In this document: piece by piece, positions 35,490 to 44,234 of the stretch
Layout of the letters: the number at the start of each line of letters is the position of its first letter
How positions within the stretch are numbered: the first letter of the stretch is position 1
Assembly (NCBI RefSeq): GCF_000379125.1
Contig: NZ_KB900626.1
Location: 563,327-627,326, forward strand
DNA: 64,000 nt
Reading direction: 5' to 3'
DNA from: Methylosinus sp. LW4
Lineage (GTDB): Bacteria; Pseudomonadota; Alphaproteobacteria; Rhizobiales; Beijerinckiaceae
Made by a program: the position numbers and the translations under genes
Notes under the pieces: model-generated
What the model saw: only the letters and a program-made list of their open reading frames with translations
Told to the model about the DNA's origin: nothing
Database searches by the model: none

Positions 35490-36350
35490 TCATTCGAGCG
35501 GGACGACCCGGCATGAAAGTCGATCGAAGGGGCTCGGCGTTCCGGCGATCAGATTCGTCGCGACTTGCGCATAGCGGCTGGTCGAAGAAAGGTCGGAATG
35601 ACCGAGCAGCGCCTGAATGACGCGGATGTCGACGCCGGCCTCGAGGAGATGGGTGACGAAACTATGCCGCAGCGTGTGGGCGGTGACGGGCTTGCTGATC
35701 CCGGCTTGTTTCCGCGCCCTGCGGCAGGCGTCTTGCAAGGCGCCGGTGCTGACATGAGAGCCTGGCTCCTGACCCGGAAAAAGCCAAAGGCTCGGCCGAG
35801 CCTGCCGCCAATAGGCCCGCAAAATGTCGAGGAGACGCAACGACAACATGGCGTATCGTTCTTTGCCGCCTTTGCCCATCTCCACATGGATCAACATCCG
35901 CGTGCTGTCGATCGCGTCGACCTTCAGACACGTCACTTCCCTGACCCGCAAACCCGCGGCGTATGCGGTGGTCAGCGCGACCCGGTTACGAAACCCCTCG
36001 ACCGCTTCCAGAAAGCGCACGACTTCTTCCGCATTCAAGACAGCGGGCAGCTTCTCGGGTTCACGGCCGAAGACGATCCGCTCGATCGCTTCTTTCTGTC
36101 CAAGGGTGACGCCATAGAAGAACCGTAGTGCGCATGTGACCTGGTTGATGTGCCCCCAGGAATGCTTCGTTGCGACGAGGTGCAATTGGTAGGCGCGTAC
36201 CTCCTCAGCGCCAAGGCGATCTGGGGAAGAATTGAAATGGCGGCTGAACCGCGCGACCGCATAGATGTATGATTGCTGTGTCGCCTGCGAGAGATTACGG
36301 ACCGTCATGTCCTCGATCATGCGCTGGCGCAGAGGGCTGATTGTGGCCAT
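35490..36350 (-). CDS. Tyrosine recombinase of the IS91-type element
   Basis: This is a 286-residue phage-type integrase. The N-terminal SAM-like DNA-binding domain (SQATQQSYIYAVARFSRHF) is followed by the catalytic domain with Arg in AAGLRVREV, HTLRHSFVTHLLEAG (His-x-x-Arg) and the nucleophile Tyr in SSTSRYAQV. Pairing of such a recombinase with an IS91 transposase is a known arrangement; the recombinase may help resolve or integrate intermediates. The frame is intact. Confidence 0.92.
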   Translation of the reverse strand: MATISPLRQRMIEDMTVRNLSQATQQSYIYAVARFSRHFNSSPDRLGAEEVRAYQLHLVATKHSWGHINQVTCALRFFYGVTLGQKEAIERIVFGREPEKLPAVLNAEEVVRFLEAVEGFRNRVALTTAYAAGLRVREVTCLKVDAIDSTRMLIHVEMGKGGKERYAMLSLRLLDILRAYWRQARPSLWLFPGQEPGSHVSTGALQDACRRARKQAGISKPVTAHTLRHSFVTHLLEAGVDIRVIQALLGHSDLSSTSRYAQVATNLIAGTPSPFDRLSCRVVPLE

Positions 36351-36357
36351 CTGGGGC

Positions 36358-36407
36358 TCCTGTCCTGAGAGGGGTTTGATCTGGCGATCACATCCTCTCA
36401 GACAGGA
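36358..36407. repeat. Imperfect long hairpin upstream of the recombinase gene
   Basis: TCCTGTCCTGAGAGG (36358-36372) faces CCTCTCAGACAGGA (36394-36407), complementary except for one extra C. It lies directly before the recombinase start and probably marks an end (origin or terminus hairpin) of the IS91 element. Confidence 0.6.
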
Positions 36408-36416
36408 GGCTTCACT

Positions 36417-37299
36417 TCAGCAGCCTCGCCGCTCCTCCCGCGTAGCGGGTTCGTTCAATCCGCACGTAGACCTCGACGCGCCGGTCCTCCTGACGATTCC
36501 GCGCCAGATTCCGGCTGTCGGCCGTGGCGATTGGAGCCGCTGTTGCGGCGACGTGTTCGCAGTGTTGCAGCAGGCTCGGCTGATTACCTTTGACTTGCAC
36601 GATGAGATCATTGCCGGTCGCTTTGGCGATCTCGAAGGTTTTTTTGGAAGTGCATGGCGTCGAGCGTGAAGACGCGCTCTTTCAAGCCCGTGGCGGCGAC
36701 CAGCGCCTGCGCGGCGGTTATCTCGTTCGATTTCTCGTCGATGACGACATTGCGCGAGAATGATCTGATGGTTGACGCCGAAGGCGCTGAGCACATGCGC
36801 CGCTTTGCGATCGGCGAAAGCGTCGAAGCTCTGCCGGAGGGTCTTTCCGTCGATGGCGATGAAGCGGGACGGGGCGTCCGCGCAGGAGCTGTCGAGGCTT
36901 TCCGCATGACGACGGAACGATTTCTCGAGCTCGTTCGGATCGAGCTGCCGCAGGATGCCGCGCACAGAGGTGTAGGCCGGCACCCGATGCAGCGCCGTGT
37001 CCGGAAACGCCGAGTTGAGCAAGGAAAGCCTGGCGCGGATCAGAGCGTGAATTTGCCGATACGACCGAGCGCCGCTCAGCATGGCGAGGATCGAGAACAG
37101 GATGACGCCGACTTGGTTGTAAATCTTCCTTCGGCGCGTCGCCGATCGGGGATGGCGGCAAGGCAGGATGCAAGATCGATCGTCGTCACGGGGCAACCTC
37201 CGATTCGGGTTACTCCCCATAGATTTAGACACTTACTTGACTGAAAAGTGAAAAATCGTGCACTGATCAGCCTGAAGCACAGAGCGTTGAACAGCCCTG
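36417..37299 (-). pseudogene. ISAs1-family transposase remnant, truncated and frameshifted
   Basis: A transposase starting near 37189 (GTG; TTIDLASCLAAIPDRRRAEG) can be followed through three frames. It shifts before YNQVGVILFSILAMLSGARS, again before EKSNEITAAQALVAATGLK, and again before VQVKGNQPSLLQHCEHVAA. The 3' end is missing at the IS91 border. The outer end, rich in the ISAs1-like terminus CAGGGCTGTTCAAC read inward from 37299, is still present. It is inactive. Confidence 0.8.
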
Positions 37300-37538
37300 G
37301 GGGCGGGGCAGGTGCGCAGGACTGCGACTTCAGGCATGTGCTCTGGTCCTTTGAACGCAACCTTTGCTGAGGACGAAGCTAAATGGCCCAGCTACTCAGC
37401 CGCAATCTCGGCTCCCTTGATTAATTTTCTCATAAGCAGTGACATAGATTGCGATTAAAAACTTCTTGTAGATATCCACGGTCCTAAAATATATGTGGTT
37501 TAGAACAAGCTCCGAGGCAAACATTCGGAGTTCATGTC
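37300..37538. other. Intergenic stretch before the BTLCP gene
   Basis: No gene is seen. The right half is A+T-rich (for example TAAAATATATGTGG near 37490) and should contain the promoter of the gene at 37539. Confidence 0.4.
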
Positions 37539-38222
37539 ATGTCAAATACTTTACATTCTATCGTGTTGTCGGCCGTGCTCGCTGGCTTCGCTTCCCACGC
37601 GATTGCAGTACCACTGGGGTTTTCGCGTCATCTCGGTGGTAGCTACTCCGATATTCGACTGGGTGAAGGAGGTCCGGTCCTGGCGCCGTTCGAACACGTC
37701 CGCTTCTGCATGAGGAATCCAGACGAATGCACGATCGATGCGGGCGGCACCGGCGAGATCGAATTGACCGCCGCCACAGCGTCGGCGCTTGCAGGAGTGA
37801 ATGCCGAGGTTAACGCTTCGATCGAAGCTCAGCGCAAGACCGTGGCCTATTCGGCCTCCGGCGGTTGGCGCATCGCGCCTACGAATGGCGATTGCAATGA
37901 TTACGCGGTGACGAAGCGGCATATGCTGGTTGAAATGGGATTTTCACCTCAGGCCTTGCTTCTCGCTGTTGTCAGGACAGCAAGCGGACAAGGACATCTC
38001 GTTCTGCTGGTCCGTACCAGTCAGGGCGATCTCGTCCTCGACAATCTGCGTGCCACCATTCGTCCGTGGTTCGACACTGAATATGAATGGGTGTCACGTC
38101 AGTCGAATGACAATCCGCGGCGTTGGGTTCAGGCTATTCGCAGCACTGGGCATAGGCCTGCGGTAAAGCCCTTGCCGTTCTTCGCTTCCGGTCAGTCGCC
38201 TTTCGAGTTCCGAATTGGCTAA
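37539..38222 (+). CDS. Bacterial transglutaminase-like cysteine peptidase (BTLCP)
   Basis: This is an exported cysteine-peptidase-like protein of 227 residues. A signal peptide (IVLSAVLAGFASHAIA) is followed by the family pattern RFCMRNPDEC (Cys57, Cys64) and the catalytic triad Cys119 (NGDCNDYAVTKR), His153 (GQGHLVLLVRT) and Asp168 (GDLVLDNL). Related LapG-type proteins cleave adhesins, and BTLCP genes often lie near exopolysaccharide or type I secretion genes. Here it heads the polysaccharide cluster. The natural substrate is unknown. I see no frame damage. Confidence 0.92.
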   Translation: MSNTLHSIVLSAVLAGFASHAIAVPLGFSRHLGGSYSDIRLGEGGPVLAPFEHVRFCMRNPDECTIDAGGTGEIELTAATASALAGVNAEVNASIEAQRKTVAYSASGGWRIAPTNGDCNDYAVTKRHMLVEMGFSPQALLLAVVRTASGQGHLVLLVRTSQGDLVLDNLRATIRPWFDTEYEWVSRQSNDNPRRWVQAIRSTGHRPAVKPLPFFASGQSPFEFRIG

Positions 38223-38874
38223 ACGATCATTTCGAAATTCTATCTGCGACTGCCTGCCCGATCTTGGCTTTGAAGCGGAAACGCGTAGCATCGTTGCCCG
38301 CGCCCTCTATGGCGAACATTGAGATGCCGCTGGGCCAAGTCGCAGGGGCTATTATGCTACGATTCAAGGCCATGTCTATGGTGATGCACTTGGAGTTCGC
38401 CCATGTCGTCCAGCCGGTGAAGGCTGTTGAGAAAGCGCCGATCATCTCGGGTCAGGAACTGGATGAACCAGTGTCCGCGGGGAACGCCATTCTGATCTGG
38501 CGATAAGCCACGAACGAGGGCGCCACATCAATGGGCAATGCCTGCCGAGCAATTTCGTCGCGTCTGGATGGATTCGATTTGCGTAATCATGGTCGTTGGA
38601 TTATTTTAGTTTAAACAAATGGTTGAGTGCAACGGAGTGTGGCGCTCCGTCGGTTGCAGGTGGTCATTGGAGAAAGCGGCTCACGAAAGGGCGGAATATT
38701 GGGATTTGGGGGATCAGGATGCCGGCGCGAAAGCGGCCGACTGGACTAGCAATTACTCAGGCCTTCCACATGCCGCGACTGAGATTTTGTGCTTATGAGA
38801 GGGCGGGGTGTAGTTATTGAATGACCTGAGTTGATCTCGAAGATGGTTGGAATTGCAACAGCGGAGTCATATGC
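38223..38874. other. Intergenic region upstream of the NusG-like gene
   Basis: Open frames on both strands (for example a minus-strand 72-codon frame ending at 38227) lack ribosome sites and shift frame when followed upstream, so they look like decayed coding DNA. The promoter and untranslated leader of the polysaccharide operon are expected in the right part. Confidence 0.4.
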
Positions 38875-39432
38875 GTGCATGGTTCGTTCACTGGTCAGGC
38901 CGAGTTCTGCGATCGAGAGGTACGACTCGCAAGCGGGCAGCGCTGGTATCTCGCACATACACTACCGCATCAGGAAGAGAGAGCTCAGGCTGCCCTGGAG
39001 CATCAGGGGTTTCGCAATTTTTTACCACGTCGACTCAAGACCGTGCGCCATGCGAGGCGCCTCCGGACCGTGAATGCGCCGATCTTTCCGCGATACATTT
39101 TCGTGGAGCTTGACCTGGATCGAGATCGGTGGCGAAGCGTCAACGGCACACGCGGCATCTCAAGTCTGGTAATGGCCCTTGAGCGGCCGCTGCCTGCTCC
39201 TGTTGGTGTCGTCGAAACGTTGATCATGTCGAGCGATGGGGCTGGACAGTTACGATTCGTTGAGAATTTCGAAGTGGGGCAGCGGGTGCGGTTGGTTGCC
39301 GGACCTTTTGCACAATCGCTCGGAATTCTCGACCGGCTGTCGTCAACGGAGCGCGTAGCAGTATTGCTGAACATCATGAGCGGGGCTATACGAGTCAGCG
39401 TTGCACGAGATTGGGTCGAGCCAGCTTCGTAA
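38875..39432 (+). CDS. NusG/RfaH-family transcription elongation factor
   Basis: This is a specialised NusG paralogue of 185 residues. The NGN domain is clear (RWYLAHTLPHQEERAQAALE, FLPRRLKTVRHARR, APIFPRYIFVELDLDRDRW), and the C-terminal KOW region follows (EVGQRVRLVAGPFAQSLGIL). The GTG start has GGAG 9 bases upstream; no in-frame ATG is available before the domain. Its place at the head of a long polysaccharide cluster matches RfaH-like antiterminators that keep RNA polymerase going through long, A+T-rich surface-polysaccharide operons. Confidence 0.93.
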   Translation: MHGSFTGQAEFCDREVRLASGQRWYLAHTLPHQEERAQAALEHQGFRNFLPRRLKTVRHARRLRTVNAPIFPRYIFVELDLDRDRWRSVNGTRGISSLVMALERPLPAPVGVVETLIMSSDGAGQLRFVENFEVGQRVRLVAGPFAQSLGILDRLSSTERVAVLLNIMSGAIRVSVARDWVEPAS

Positions 39433-39690
39433 AAAAGCTCTCGGGTGTTCCAGTGCATCCATAGAGCGGCTTTTGATGAACCGAAATGCAGCATTTCAGT
39501 TCATGACGGCAAACATTCCTGCTCCGATCGGGGTAAGCGGCGCAGGCAGGCCAATAGAACGGGGGCTTATCACTGAGCCACCCGAAGGGCGGTAGCATGA
39601 ATATGTGCTTATATAAGTGGGATCCTGATTTTCTTGCTTAAGCGCCGCAAATTTGTGACGGAATGAAACTAATGTTTTTAAGGTTGATGG
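39433..39690. other. Intergenic stretch between NusG-like and glycosyltransferase genes
   Basis: No gene is supported. The right half is A+T-rich and may hold a leader or promoter. Confidence 0.4.
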
Positions 39691-41061
39691 ATGTTAAGTA
39701 TCAGCATTTTATCAAAGATAAACATCCTCGTCCTTGACTGGCGGCAGAAGGCTCGCGCTCCTGTGAACAAACCTAAGACGAACACGGATCAGCGCAGGCA
39801 AAAAATTTTAGTACACGCTATAAATTTTGCTCCCGAACTCATCGGGTGCGCGAAGTACACGACAGAGTTGTGCCAATTTCTGGCGGCGCAGGGGCACAAT
39901 GTGGAGGTTGTCACAGCCCCGCCGCATTATCCGGGGTGGGTGGTGCGGTCTCCCTATCGTTCTTGGGTCTACAAACGTGAGGCTTTCGGCCCGATCCAAA
40001 TAACGCGATGTCCAATGGTGATGAAAGCGGGAGCGCACGGATTTTGGCGACTACTTGCGCCACTCAGTTTTGCTGTCGCAGCGGCCCCGATCGTCACATG
40101 GCGAGTTTTTCGATTTCGGCCCGATGTGATCTTGTGTGTCGAACCAACTTTATTTTCTGTACCGATTGCTCTGATCGCTGCAAAGCTTGTGAGAGCGCGC
40201 AGCGTCTTGCATGTACAGGACCTCGAAGTCGATGCAGCATTCGAAGTCGGACATCTCAGCGGCGCAGGCATTCGAAAGATAGCCAACCATCTTGAACGGC
40301 GATTGTTGGATTCCTTCGATCAAATTGTCACTATCTCTGAGAAGATGCGTGAAGCTTTATTGATCAAGGGCCTTCGATCCGCAAACGTAATCGTAATCAG
40401 AAATTGGGTTAATCTAGACATGATTTGTCCCCTTCCAAGGGATTTAAACGCCTTCAGGAGGTTTTTCGGCTTTTCAGACCAAGATTTTATTGTCCTATAT
40501 GCAGGACATGTTGGCGTCAAGCAAGGGTTAGACGTTGTTCTGAAGGCCGCCCGTCGTCTTGCTGTACGTCAAGCAATTCACTTTATTATTGTCGGCGACG
40601 GACCAATGCTTGGAGAGCTAAAGCAGGAATTTGCTGATATCGAAAATGTTGCTTATTTGCCGCTCCAGCCAAATGATCAATTGAGCGAACTATTGGCAAT
40701 GGCAGATCTACATGTGCTCCCGCAACTCCCAGGGGCGGCGGATCTTGTGTTACCTTCAAAGCTCGGTGGAATGCTCGCGAGTGCCCGGTTGATCGCGGCG
40801 ACCGCGGCGCCCGGCACGGAAATCTTCAATATTCTACAAGGTGTCGCCATATTGTCTGCACCTGGCGACGATGAGGGCCTAGCGCAGTCGATTTTGTCGG
40901 CTCATTCACGCGACTTTTCCGCAAATATTGCTCGAGGGCTCGCCGTGGCGGAGACACTGAGCTCAGCGCGGCTCCTTCCCAATTTTGAGAGGCTGCTGGT
41001 CGGGCAAACGAACGCCTCCCAAAACAAAGGGGAACGCTTTGCAAAACTGGCGAACCCGTGA
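39691..41061 (+). CDS. WcaI-like family-4 glycosyltransferase
   Basis: This is a GT-B glycosyltransferase of 456 residues. The N-terminal domain starts at about residue 38 (KILVHAINFAPELIGCAKYT) and the donor-binding C-terminal domain has FIVLYAGHVGVKQGLDVVL, FIIVGDGPMLGEL and LPSKLGGMLASARLIAA. The pattern resembles WcaI, the putative fucosyltransferase of colanic acid synthesis, which would fit the fcl gene at 23381; donor specificity is inferred. The first 37 residues are unusual and the true start may be further in. An IS5-type element begins right after the stop codon. Confidence 0.87.
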   Translation: MLSISILSKINILVLDWRQKARAPVNKPKTNTDQRRQKILVHAINFAPELIGCAKYTTELCQFLAAQGHNVEVVTAPPHYPGWVVRSPYRSWVYKREAFGPIQITRCPMVMKAGAHGFWRLLAPLSFAVAAAPIVTWRVFRFRPDVILCVEPTLFSVPIALIAAKLVRARSVLHVQDLEVDAAFEVGHLSGAGIRKIANHLERRLLDSFDQIVTISEKMREALLIKGLRSANVIVIRNWVNLDMICPLPRDLNAFRRFFGFSDQDFIVLYAGHVGVKQGLDVVLKAARRLAVRQAIHFIIVGDGPMLGELKQEFADIENVAYLPLQPNDQLSELLAMADLHVLPQLPGAADLVLPSKLGGMLASARLIAATAAPGTEIFNILQGVAILSAPGDDEGLAQSILSAHSRDFSANIARGLAVAETLSSARLLPNFERLLVGQTNASQNKGERFAKLANP

Positions 41062-41063
41062 TT

Positions 41064-42007
41064 CTCTGAGTGTCGGTCCGAAGACAAGTTGAATCGGATG
41101 AATCGCTTGTGATTCAATGGAGGCGGCCTGATTCTCGCGGAGACCGCCGATGTGGACGAATGAAAATCGCGCGCGCTACGATCGTAGCAAATTGCGCTAC
41201 CCGAGCGACGTGACGGACGCGGAATGGGCGCTCATCGGACCGCTGATCCCACCGGCGAAACGGGGCGGCGGAAAGCGCACGGTCGACATGCGCTCGATCG
41301 TGAACGGCTTGATGTATGTTCTCGACCGGCTGCCAATGGCGCGCGATCCCCAAGGATTTGTCGCCCAAGAGCACGGTCCATGGCTATTTCGATCTTTGGA
41401 CATACGACGGAACGCTCGATCGCATCCATCATGCTCTTTACGTGAAGTGTCGCGAAGCGGCAGGGCGCGAGACCAGCCCAACCGCCGCGGTCATCGACAG
41501 TCAAAGCGTGAAGAGCGCAGAAAAAGGGGGCATTGCATCGATCCGCATGGCTACGATGCAGGAAAAAAGATCAAGGGCAAGAAGCGGCACATTCTCGTCG
41601 ATACGATAGGCTTGCTGCTTCACGCGCTCGTTCATCCGGCCGACATTCAGGATCGCGATGGCGGCGTTCTCGTCCTGCGCACGATGTTTGGAAAATTCCC
41701 ATTTCTACAAAAGCTGTTTGCCGACGGCGGCTATCAGGGCCCGCGGTTCCGTGACGCACAGAAGAAGGCCCTGCCGTTTGTCGACACCGAGATCGTCAAG
41801 CGCTCGGATGCGGCCAAAGGTTTCGAGGCGCTGCCTCGCCGATGGGTCGTCGAAAGAACCTTTTCTTGGCTCGGTCGCTGCCGAAGGCTGGCCAAGGACT
41901 TCGAAAACCTCAATCGCAAGGCGCTGGCGTTTCTTCACCTCGCTTCCATCCGCCTCATGCTCAGAAGGCTTTGTAATCAGGCATGAAGTTCACGGACCGA
42001 CTCTGAG
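41064..42007 (+). mobile_element. IS5-family element, copy with frameshifts
   Basis: The ends share the core TCGGTCCG (left near 41073-41080, right in GGACCGA near 41994-42000), preceded outside by CTCTGAG/CTCAGAG-like bases. The element is about 940 bp and sits 2 bases after the stop of the WcaI-like gene, so it did not damage it. A second 3' fragment of the same type lies at 51206-51472. Confidence 0.7.
41150..41986 (+). pseudogene. IS5-family transposase with two compensating frameshifts
   Basis: The DDE transposase reads normally at both ends (RSKLRYPSDVTDAEWALIGP, and RWVVERTFSWLGRCRRLAKD). The middle third is in another frame: after NGLMYVL the expected STGCQWRAIPKD to VIDSQSVKSAEKGG is found in the next frame, and the original frame resumes at IDPHGYDAGKKIKG. 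The first shift looks like loss of 2 bases in CTCTCGACC (about 41321); the second lies in the AAAAAGGGGG run near 41520. As the first catalytic Asp lies in the shifted part, the copy is probably dead. Confidence 0.75.
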
Positions 42008-42031
42008 GCGTCCGAGGGATGTGAGTCACCG

Positions 42032-43201
42032 ATGTCACGCCGCAACTTCAGCCAACCTTCGCTCGCCGACGCATTCGTGAAAGCCTATTCTCGTCCTGGT
42101 GGGTTTCTAGAAGATATCGCCAAGACGTTCGAGTGGAGCGCGTTCGACGTTATTTTGCGTCCGCTGCATTCTTCGAGCGACGGCGCGCCGGCCTATCCGC
42201 CACTGACCATGTTCAAGATCGTGCTGTTGCAGCAGTGGCATGGGCTGTCCGACCCCGCCGCCGAGGGGGCTGTGCGCGATCGCCTGTCGTTTCGGCGCTT
42301 TTGCGGGGGGGCGCTGGACGAGGAGACGCCGGACCATTCATCGATCTGGCGGTTTCGACAGCAGTTCGCCAAGCTCGGCCTCGACGAGAAACTACTTGCC
42401 GACGTCAATCGACAACTTGACGCGCGCGGGCTGATCGTGAAGCGCGGCGCGCTGGTCGACGCCACTATCATCGCGGCCGCCGTGAAGCAGCCGCCCCACG
42501 ACGAGCACGGCTGTCCGGGGAAGGTTTTTCGGTTGTAAAGAGGTTGGTTGAGGACTCGCGCAGATTGCGAAATCTGCCTTCGGACCGTTCTTCCAGCCTC
42601 TTTCGTCCGTGTTTTCACGAAACAGCCGCCGCATAGACAACGTCGGGGCCAATCTTTGGTTGAGAAGCAGACCAAAAAGACTCGCTTACATTGTACCCAA
42701 GTTTTCCCCGGACAGCCGTGCACGACGAGGGGCAGGTCAATCCGCGCGACCCGGACGCGACTTTCACCAAGAAGAACGGCGAGAACTACTTCGGCTACAA
42801 GGCGCATCTGGCGGTCGACGAAGAAAGCGGCATCGCGCGCCGAGTGGCGATGACGAGCGCCGATCTGCACGACAGCCAGCGCGGCGAGGCGATGATCCAG
42901 GGCAATGAAGAGGCCTATTACGGCGACACGAGGCATATGATAGCGCCGAGCCACGCAAGGCGTTGAACGACAAGAAGATCGACGACAAGATCGCCTATCA
43001 GGCGAAGCGCGGAGCGCGACAGCCCTACTGGCAGAGATGGTTCAACAAGACGGCGTCGAGCGCGCCAACGCGACGATGAAGAACTGGTATGGTATGGCGC
43101 GAGCACGCTACCGCAGCCTCGCGCGCAACAATTGTCATCTTCAGTTCGTCGTCATGGCGATGAACATGAAGCGGGCGCGGGTTCTCGAAGCGGCGGCATG
43201 A
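42032..43201 (+). pseudogene. IS5-family (IS1031-like) transposase, interrupted by a MITE-like element
   Basis: The N-terminal half is intact (SLADAFVKAYSRPGGFLEDI, YPPLTMFKIVLLQQWHGLSD, then IVKRGALVDATIIAAAVKQP). A 215-bp insertion follows at 42506-42720. The reading resumes as GQVNPRDPDATFTKKNGENY and FGYKAHLAVDEESG. Two further shifts occur, near 42940 and 43050, before the C-terminus NATMKNWYGMARARYRSLAR is reached. Removing the insertion and one target copy restores the frame (PPHDEGQVNPRD). It is inactive. Confidence 0.8.
42506..42720. mobile_element. 215-bp MITE-like insertion with 17-bp perfect terminal repeats
   Basis: The element begins CACGGCTGTCCGGGGAA and ends with its exact reverse complement. 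CACGACGAG flanks it on both sides (42497-42505 and 42721-42729), a 9-bp target duplication. No gene fits inside. The terminus (CAcGGCTGTcC) resembles ISAs1 ends (CAGGGCTGTTC), and ISAs1 elements make 8-10-bp duplications, so an ISAs1-type transposase may have moved it. Confidence 0.85.
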
Positions 43202-43434
43202 TGCCGCGAGGGGAGAGGTGTGCCCCGAACTAGACAGGGATGCGAAAAAATGACCGGCTGACGGCACAGAGCATTGCGCCAGATCGCGCGCGGGCGCATC
43301 AAAGCCCGTCGATTGCGGCCGAAAAACCATAAACGCCGAGACCTCGGCTATTCTGCGAAGCGCTCTGTCCTGATTCATTCTCCGAGGTTCAAGACGAAAG
43401 CGGCGTTGGCCGCCAACAGGAGTGCAAATAGCCA
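43202..43434. other. Short stretch between IS remnant and glycosyltransferase
   Basis: This is G+C-rich sequence probably belonging to the end of the IS5-type remnant, with an abrupt change to A+T-rich DNA at about 43430. No gene is seen. Confidence 0.4.
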
Positions 43435-44229
43435 ATGACAGTTACTTCTAATATATCAGAGTCTGTATCTGTTATAATTCCATTTTATAATTCAAGCTCC
43501 ACTCTAAGGCGAGCCTTAACCTCAGTGTATTGCCAGTCAATTCAGGTAATTGAAGTAATTGTAGTTAATGACTGTTCTTCAAATAAGGAAACTGAGCTTG
43601 CGTTATCAATAATTGCTGACTTTGCTCGAGTTAGAGTTATTCATCACAATCGCAACATGGGACCTTCTGCCGCACGAAACTCTGGAATTAGGGAGGCCGT
43701 CGGAAGCTTCATAGCGCTTCTGGACTCTGACGATTTTTGGATGGAGGATAAATTACGAATTTGCTTGAGTACAATGAATAATTTAGGAGTAGATTTTTTA
43801 GGCCACAATACCACGGTAGGCAGCATATCGCGGCCTTCGTTGATTGATATGCTACATGGTTTTCAAGCCGTTTATAGAATAAATCGCCTAGACATATATA
43901 TATCAACATCACAATTTGCGCCGTCGACAGTTGTGTTTCGCAAAGGGGCTATGCCCGTGATATTTGATGAGTCAATTTACCTATCCGAAGACTATAGATT
44001 GTGGGGGGAGCTCGTATTTCTTGGCTATAGACTCTATAAACTAAAAAAGTGCCTTTCCGTGAGAGACGAGCCACACATAAAAGGAAATGGGCTGACAGGA
44101 AATGTAGATCGACTACGCTCTGCGCACATTTTAACGCATACATATTTTGTGCAAAGGGGGTATGTTGGCGCCCTACTAGGCCAGATGGCCACTATTTTCC
44201 TGAAATTAAAATACATCCGGCATAGATAA
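43435..44229 (+). CDS. Family-2 glycosyltransferase
   Basis: This is a GT-A glycosyltransferase of 264 residues. It has the N-terminal VSVIIPFYNSSSTLRRALTS, VIEVIVVNDCSS and GPSAARNSGI segments and the nucleotide-sugar motif ALLDSDDFW. The C-terminal half is short and lacks membrane helices. The gene is strikingly A+T-rich compared with the IS DNA on its left, pointing to import from a different genome. It is followed after 5 bases by another glycosyltransferase, so they are co-transcribed. Donor and acceptor are unknown. Confidence 0.92.
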   Translation: MTVTSNISESVSVIIPFYNSSSTLRRALTSVYCQSIQVIEVIVVNDCSSNKETELALSIIADFARVRVIHHNRNMGPSAARNSGIREAVGSFIALLDSDDFWMEDKLRICLSTMNNLGVDFLGHNTTVGSISRPSLIDMLHGFQAVYRINRLDIYISTSQFAPSTVVFRKGAMPVIFDESIYLSEDYRLWGELVFLGYRLYKLKKCLSVRDEPHIKGNGLTGNVDRLRSAHILTHTYFVQRGYVGALLGQMATIFLKLKYIRHR

Positions 44230-44234
44230 CAGCT

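Larger units (their letters stand above)
34287..36410 (-). mobile_element. IS91-family element with tyrosine recombinase
   Basis: This is a two-gene element, recombinase then Y2-type transposase, both on the minus strand with a 9-base gap. Boundaries are approximate: the right edge is set by the hairpin at 36358-36407, and the left end may reach to about 34000. IS91 elements move by rolling-circle replication and leave no target duplication. It separates the repeat-rich region from the truncated ISAs1 at 36417, so it probably landed in that ISAs1 copy. Confidence 0.75.

Noticed and set aside
38227..38445. 72-codon minus-strand frame near the NusG-like gene
   Set aside because: A stop lies three codons upstream of its Met, neighbouring frames look equally coding-like, and no family is recognisable.
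38800..38820. Possible ops/JUMPstart element (GGCGGTAG-type) for the RfaH-like factor
   Set aside because: Only a loose GGCGGGGTGTAG match; that element is known from gammaproteobacteria and is not expected in this form here.
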